Shown: positions 56,257 to 60,608 of the stretch, piece after piece | How the letters are laid out: each line of letters opens with the position of its first letter | Position numbering within the stretch: position 1 is the first letter of the stretch | Source of the DNA: Streptococcus australis | GTDB taxonomy: Bacteria; Bacillota; Bacilli; Lactobacillales; Streptococcaceae | Assembly: GCF_019930045.1 (NCBI RefSeq) | Contig: NZ_JAHZQQ010000007.1 | Coordinates: 1 to 60,608 of the forward strand | Direction: 5' to 3' | DNA: 60,608 nt | Notes under the pieces: model-generated | Databases searched by the model: none | What the model was told of the DNA's origin: nothing | Seen by the model: the letters and a program-made list of their open reading frames with translations, nothing else | Position numbers and translations under genes: made by a program

Positions 56257-58416
56257 ATGGGATTAAAATCACTTGAAGACGTAACCTACTTCCGTCTTAA
56301 TAATGAAATCAACCGTCCAGTTAACGGTCAAATCATGCTTCATAAAGATAAAGAAGCCTTGGATGCTTTCTTCAAAGAAAATGTTGTGCCAAATACCATG
56401 GCCTTTGATTCAATAACGGATAAAATCAACTATCTTATTGAACACAACTATATCGAAACAGCCTTCATTCAGAAGTACCGTCCTGAATTTTTGGAAGAAC
56501 TTTATCAATTTATTAAAGATCAAAACTTCCAATTCAAGTCCTTCATGGCTGCCTATAAATTCTATAATCAGTACGCTCTGAAAACAAATGATGGAGAATA
56601 CTATCTCGAAAGCATGGAAGACCGCGTCTTCTTCAATGCTCTCTATTTTGCGGATGGAAATGAAGACATTGCAAAAGACATCGCAAATGAAATCATCCAC
56701 CAACGCTACCAACCAGCTACTCCTTCATTCTTAAATGCTGGACGTGCCCGCCGTGGGGAATTGGTTTCTTGTTTCTTGATCCAGGTAACCGATGATATGA
56801 ATGCGATTGGACGTTCTATCAACTCTGCCCTTCAACTTTCTCGTATCGGTGGTGGAGTAGGAATTTCCCTTAGCAACCTTCGTGAAGCTGGAGCACCGAT
56901 CAAGGGCTATGAAGGAGCTGCCTCTGGGGTCGTTCCTGTTATGAAACTCTTTGAAGATAGCTTCTCTTACTCTAACCAATTGGGACAACGCCAAGGGGCT
57001 GGGGTGGTTTACCTCAACGTCTTCCACCCAGATATCATCTCCTTCCTTTCTACTAAGAAGGAAAATGCCGATGAAAAAGTTCGTGTTAAGACCCTTTCAC
57101 TTGGTGTCGTCGTGCCAGACAAGTTCTACGAGTTGGCTCGTAAGAATGAAGAAATGTATCTCTTCAGCCCATACTCTGTTGAGCGTGAATACGGAGTACC
57201 ATTCAACTACATCGACATCACTGAAAAATACGATGAGTTGGTTGCTAATCCAAACATCCGCAAGACAAAAATCAAGGCCCGTGATTTAGAAACTGAAATT
57301 TCTAAATTGCAACAGGAATCTGGTTACCCTTATGTAGTCAACATCGATACTGCTAACCGCGCAAACCCAGTTGAAGGGAAGATCATCATGAGTAACTTGT
57401 GTTCAGAGATCCTCCAGGTTCAAGAACCAAGCTTGATCAACGATGCTCAAGAATTCATTAAAATGGGGACTGACGTCTCATGTAACCTTGGTTCAACCAA
57501 TGTGGTTAACATGATGACCTCACCTGACTTTGGTCGTTCCATTCGTGCTATGGTTCGTGCTTTGACCTTTGTGACGGATAGTTCTCACATCGTCGCTGTT
57601 CCAACAATTGACCACGGAAATAGCCAAGCGCATACCTTTGGTCTTGGCGCTATGGGACTTCACAGCTATCTTGCCCAACAATTGATCGAGTATGGATCAC
57701 CTGAGTCTGTTGAGTTTACGAGCATCTACTTCATGCTCATGAACTACTGGACCCTCGTAGAATCAAACAACATAGCGCGTGAACGTGGCATCACCTTCCG
57801 CAACTTTGAAAAATCAGACTACGCAAACGGTAGCTACTTTGATAAGTACACGACTGGAGAGTTTGTTCCAAAATCTGATCGCGTCAAAGAACTCTTTAAA
57901 GATATCTTCATTCCAAGTGCAGAAGACTGGGCTGAACTTCGTGATAAAGTACAAGCAGATGGTCTTTACCACCAAAACCGCTTGGCTGTGGCACCAAATG
58001 GTTCTATCAGCTACATCAATGATGTATCTGCTTCTATCCACCCAATCACACAACGGATTGAAGAGCGCCAAGAGAAGAAAATCGGGAAGATCTACTATCC
58101 TGCTGCAGGATTATCAACAGATACCATTCCTTACTACACTTCTGCCTACGACATGGATATGCGAAAAGTCATCGATGTCTATGCTGCCGCAACTGAACAC
58201 GTAGACCAAGGGCTCTCACTGACTCTCTTTATGCGCAGTGACATTCCAAAAGGCCTTTACGAATGGAAAACTGAAAACAAACAAACCACTCGTGACTTGT
58301 CTATCCTTCGCAACTATGCCTTTAATAAGGGAATCAAGTCTATCTACTACGTCCGTACCTTTACAGATGATGGTGGAGAAGTTGGCGCAAACCAATGTGA
58401 AAGCTGTGTCATCTAA
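56257..58416 (+). CDS. nrdE: Class Ib ribonucleotide reductase large subunit
   Basis: 719 residues, normal for NrdE, which lacks the ATP-cone of class Ia. It carries the VSCFLIQVTDDM cysteine (about 170), the NLCSEI radical-transfer cysteine (about 377) and the C-terminal redox tail NQCESCVI with CxxC. It reduces ribonucleoside diphosphates with NrdF radical and NrdH electrons. Weak ribosome binding site (AAAAAGGAAC). Confidence 0.97.
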   Translation: MGLKSLEDVTYFRLNNEINRPVNGQIMLHKDKEALDAFFKENVVPNTMAFDSITDKINYLIEHNYIETAFIQKYRPEFLEELYQFIKDQNFQFKSFMAAYKFYNQYALKTNDGEYYLESMEDRVFFNALYFADGNEDIAKDIANEIIHQRYQPATPSFLNAGRARRGELVSCFLIQVTDDMNAIGRSINSALQLSRIGGGVGISLSNLREAGAPIKGYEGAASGVVPVMKLFEDSFSYSNQLGQRQGAGVVYLNVFHPDIISFLSTKKENADEKVRVKTLSLGVVVPDKFYELARKNEEMYLFSPYSVEREYGVPFNYIDITEKYDELVANPNIRKTKIKARDLETEISKLQQESGYPYVVNIDTANRANPVEGKIIMSNLCSEILQVQEPSLINDAQEFIKMGTDVSCNLGSTNVVNMMTSPDFGRSIRAMVRALTFVTDSSHIVAVPTIDHGNSQAHTFGLGAMGLHSYLAQQLIEYGSPESVEFTSIYFMLMNYWTLVESNNIARERGITFRNFEKSDYANGSYFDKYTTGEFVPKSDRVKELFKDIFIPSAEDWAELRDKVQADGLYHQNRLAVAPNGSISYINDVSASIHPITQRIEERQEKKIGKIYYPAAGLSTDTIPYYTSAYDMDMRKVIDVYAAATEHVDQGLSLTLFMRSDIPKGLYEWKTENKQTTRDLSILRNYAFNKGIKSIYYVRTFTDDGGEVGANQCESCVI

Positions 58417-58437
58417 GACACTCTGATCCATTGCTAC

Positions 58438-58462
58438 CAAAAGTCGGTCCGCCGACTTTTTG
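58438..58462 (+). terminator. Terminator after nrdE
   Basis: AAAAGTCGG and CCGACTTTTT with a 4-nt loop and T-run. It separates nrdE from nrdF inside the operon. Confidence 0.85.
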
Positions 58463-58467
58463 TGCAG

Positions 58468-58491
58468 TATTCTAACAATTGTGTTAGAATA
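58468..58491 (+). promoter_or_regulatory. Palindrome with embedded nrdF -10
   Basis: TATTCTAACA and TGTTAGAATA pair perfectly around 4 nt. The right arm contains an extended -10, TGT-TAGAAT, so nrdF may have its own promoter within an operator. It does not match the NrdR consensus. Confidence 0.5.
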
Positions 58492-58537
58492 ACAATGATT
58501 GTATGATTGAATGAATTAGAAAAAGAAAGTGATGAAA

Positions 58538-59497
58538 ATGGAAACTTACTACAAAGCCATTAACTGGAATGCTATCGAAGATGTCATCGATAAATCGACC
58601 TGGGAAAAACTGACCGAGCAATTCTGGTTGGATACACGTATCCCTTTGTCAAACGACCTAGATGACTGGAGAAAGTTGTCTAATAAAGAAAAAGACCTCG
58701 TTGGTAAAGTCTTTGGTGGATTGACGCTCTTGGATACCATGCAGTCTGAAACTGGTGTGCAAGCTCTTCGTGCAGATATCCGTACTCCCCACGAAGAAGC
58801 TGTCTTTAACAACATCCAATTTATGGAATCTGTCCATGCTAAATCCTACTCTTCCATCTTTTCTACCTTGAATACCAAGTCAGAAATCGAAGAGATTTTC
58901 GAATGGACCAATACCAATCCTTATCTTCAAAAGAAGGCAGAGATCATCAATGAAATCTACCTCAATGGAACCCCTCTTGAAAAGAAAGTCGCCAGCGTCT
59001 TCCTTGAAACCTTCCTCTTCTACTCTGGTTTCTTCACACCACTCTACTATCTTGGAAACAACAAGTTGGCTAATGTGGCCGAAATCATTAAGTTGATCAT
59101 TCGGGACGAATCTGTTCACGGAACCTATATCGGCTACAAGTTCCAACTTGGATTTAACGAATTACCAGAAGACGAGCAGGAAAAACTCAAAGAATGGATG
59201 TATGACCTGCTCTACACCCTCTATGAAAACGAAGAAGGCTACACAGAGAGCCTCTATGATGGTGTGGGCTGGACAGATGAAGTTAAGACCTTCCTTCGTT
59301 ACAACGCCAATAAAGCCCTCATGAACTTGGGACAAGATCCACTCTTCCCAGACTCAGCGGATGACGTCAACCCAATCGTTATGAACGGAATCTCAACCGG
59401 TACATCCAACCACGACTTCTTCTCTCAAGTCGGAAATGGTTATCTTCTCGGTGAAGTAGAAGCCATGCAGGATGACGATTACAACTACGGCCTATAA
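58538..59497 (+). CDS. nrdF: Class Ib ribonucleotide reductase small subunit
   Basis: 319 residues from METYYKAINWN at 58538; GTG and ATG codons just upstream in frame are less likely. Metal ligands include ESVHAKSYSSIF (about 95) and DESVHGTYIGYKF (about 190), the radical tyrosine lies in the first of these. The dimanganese or diiron tyrosyl radical starts catalysis in NrdE. nrdI, which activates the manganese form, is not in the window. Confidence 0.97.
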   Translation: METYYKAINWNAIEDVIDKSTWEKLTEQFWLDTRIPLSNDLDDWRKLSNKEKDLVGKVFGGLTLLDTMQSETGVQALRADIRTPHEEAVFNNIQFMESVHAKSYSSIFSTLNTKSEIEEIFEWTNTNPYLQKKAEIINEIYLNGTPLEKKVASVFLETFLFYSGFFTPLYYLGNNKLANVAEIIKLIIRDESVHGTYIGYKFQLGFNELPEDEQEKLKEWMYDLLYTLYENEEGYTESLYDGVGWTDEVKTFLRYNANKALMNLGQDPLFPDSADDVNPIVMNGISTGTSNHDFFSQVGNGYLLGEVEAMQDDDYNYGL

Positions 59498-59500
59498 GAC

Positions 59501-59530
59501 AAAAACCTTTCCATCTGGAAAGGTTTTTTT
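59501..59530 (+). terminator. nrdF terminator
   Basis: AAAAACCTTTCC and GGAAAGGTTTTTTT with a 5-nt loop. Confidence 0.9.
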
Positions 59531-59584
59531 GCTTTTTCATGCTAAAAATTAGCCTTGCTGCAGAAGAAACTATCTCAAATAAAC

Positions 59585-59620
59585 AAATCAGTCCTTTCCA
59601 GATTTGGAAAGGGCTGATTT
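59585..59620 (-). terminator. Terminator of the CPBP protease gene
   Basis: AAATCAGCCCTTTCC and GGAAAGGACTGATTT pair almost perfectly, followed by GTTTATTT on the minus strand. Confidence 0.7.
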
Positions 59621-59647
59621 GGTAGGTATGTTACTCCCCATTCTTCT

Positions 59648-60304
59648 TTATTGAAGCAAGAAGATAAGGAGAGAAGCGATCAGGTTATTTGCTATATGCA
59701 GGGCAATGGCATAACGAATATCTTCCTTAGTCAGATACGCTAAAGCAAAAATTGAACCCATTATAAAGTAAGTTAGAAATTGCCCTAGACTAGACGGAAG
59801 ATGGAGAAAAGAAAATAAACTAGAAGAAAGAGCAATATAGAGCAAGGTTTGTCCTAGGGTTTCCTGCTTTGAAAATAGATACTTGGCCATTAAGCCTCTA
59901 GTTATGAATTCTTCAATAATGGGAGCAATAAAAATAATATAGAAAAAAACGAAGGCAGGAAATAACTCCAAGAAAAACTCAATACTTCTTTGATTATTAG
60001 ACGATTCACCCGAGACCAAGGCTTGAAGAGCAATAAAGGCAACTAATAATCCAATGGGTAACCATATCGTGGACGTCAGTTTGGTCTTTTTAACCTCAAG
60101 TTTCCAACCCTTTTGGTACCATTTCCACAAACCAAAAATATAGAGAGCAGATACCAAAGCGAATATCAAGAGAATGAGAGGCTCGGAACCTCCCTCAACG
60201 AGAACATTCAAGCAACTAGCAAGAATCCTCGAAAATAAAATAAAATGAGAGAAGACCACCAAGGCATACAAACCAACATTTTTCCAGATACTGTTCCCCT
60301 TCAT
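59648..60304 (-). CDS. CPBP-family intramembrane metalloprotease
   Basis: 218 residues with about six membrane helices. The CPBP (Abi) motifs are clear: APIIEEFITRGL (EExxxR, about 135), SLFSFLHLP (second metal His, about 168) and ALHIANN near the C-terminus. The family covers CAAX-type proteases and bacteriocin immunity proteins such as SkkI and PlnI. No bacteriocin gene is next to it, so the role is open. It stands alone with its own terminator. Confidence 0.9.
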   Translation of the reverse strand: MKGNSIWKNVGLYALVVFSHFILFSRILASCLNVLVEGGSEPLILLIFALVSALYIFGLWKWYQKGWKLEVKKTKLTSTIWLPIGLLVAFIALQALVSGESSNNQRSIEFFLELFPAFVFFYIIFIAPIIEEFITRGLMAKYLFSKQETLGQTLLYIALSSSLFSFLHLPSSLGQFLTYFIMGSIFALAYLTKEDIRYAIALHIANNLIASLLIFLLQ

Positions 60305-60531
60305 ACAACACTCCTTTTTCCTTTCGATTCCTATTCCAAGTCTATTTTTTAATTCAATTATCTACCTTTGATTATTTATTATGCTGTCAAACTTAGGATT
60401 TTTATGAGGGCCTCGGACTGCGCCTTCAAATCGACAATGGAGCAATATCTAAGACACTTCCTTTTTCCTATATATTTATTGTAATGTATTTATCAAAAAT
60501 TACAAGTACTTCTTAAAAAGTTTTTACAAAG
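60305..60531. other. Spacer between the CPBP gene and the IS end
   Basis: No gene recognised. A short GC-richer patch (about 60405-60450, GAGGGCCTCGGACTGCGCC) stands out in an AT-rich stretch and may be a remnant. The promoter of the CPBP gene should be here but is not clear. Confidence 0.4.
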
Positions 60532-60608
60532 GATAAATTGCAAGAATAAGTGCAACATTTACTTGAACTCATCCTCTAGAGCTTCACAAGCAGTTCTGTA
60601 AGCTAAAC
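60532..60608 (-). mobile_element. End of an IS30-like insertion sequence (right window edge)
   Basis: Exact reverse complement of 1-77: transposase tail, stop codon and terminal repeat, reading leftward. Here the IS lies about 230 bp upstream of the CPBP gene. With the left copy it brackets the whole segment in inverted orientation. Confidence 0.6.

Noticed and set aside
59648..60304. Bacteriocin immunity locus
   Set aside because: The CPBP protein alone fits, but there is no double-glycine leader peptide gene or dedicated transporter beside it.

Overview
The window is a low-GC Firmicute chromosome segment, almost certainly an oral (mitis/sanguinis-type) Streptococcus. The signs are a tmRNA tag ending in YALAA, the endA-epuA-murA cluster, the cdaA-cdaR-glmM and murT-gatD loci, class Ib nrdHEF, a Gla-type glyceroaquaporin, a glgBCDA glycogen operon, and a YSIRK/M26 zinc metalloprotease. 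The species is not fixed by the sequence alone. Both ends carry the same 77-bp sequence in opposite orientation. I read this as the end of an IS30-like insertion sequence at which the assembly stopped, so the segment appears to lie between two oppositely oriented IS copies.

Layout. 0-2.6 kb: edge of a prophage or island integrated at the 3' end of ssrA, with an S24 repressor beheaded by the IS, a membrane-HIRAN protein and a tyrosine integrase. 2.6-9.1 kb: tmRNA, an ABC-2 exporter, a SufT-like protein, rpoD-dnaG, mscL and rpsU. 9.2-12.4 kb: a hypothetical gene, a membrane-anchored methyltransferase, gla and a ferredoxin/flavodoxin-NADP reductase. 12.4-17.4 kb: whiA-yvcK-rapZ, ridA, a small conserved gene, obg and a DUF4044 miniprotein. 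17.5-24.6 kb: a serine-repeat LPXTG adhesin behind glmM-cdaR-cdaA, then divergent murT-gatD-lapA. 24.6-30.5 kb: a rearranged accessory cluster with two near-identical MFS exporters, a frameshifted rgg, a DUF6483 gene, an rgg/abcF fusion scar and an intact ABC-F gene. 30.5-34.5 kb: small membrane genes, a membrane-anchored matrixin, endA, epuA, murA and a DUF1146 gene. 34.5-41 kb: the F1Fo ATPase operon atpEBFHAGDC. 41.2-47 kb: the large M26 metalloprotease. 47.2-53.1 kb: a three-hairpin repeat and glgBCDA. 53.4-60.3 kb: ptsHI, nrdHEF and a CPBP protease.

How it works together. Much of the window is housekeeping. Envelope building is covered by murA, glmM, the c-di-AMP cyclase pair and MurT/GatD amidation of lipid II. 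Energy and carbon are covered by the ATPase, PTS general proteins, glycogen storage and glycerol uptake. DNA precursor supply is covered by nrdHEF under probable NrdR control. Host interaction genes are the LPXTG adhesin, the M26 protease and the EndA nuclease.

I did not find a clear new multi-gene system. The best leads are the IS-decapitated prophage repressor with its TM-HIRAN neighbour, the duplication/deletion scar that fuses rgg to abcF remnants beside a duplicated MFS pair, two probable leaderless genes (murT and the DUF1146 gene), the palindrome plus cre arrangement at glgB, and the structured nrdH-nrdE spacer. Everything here was read by eye; no alignment, folding or database search was run.
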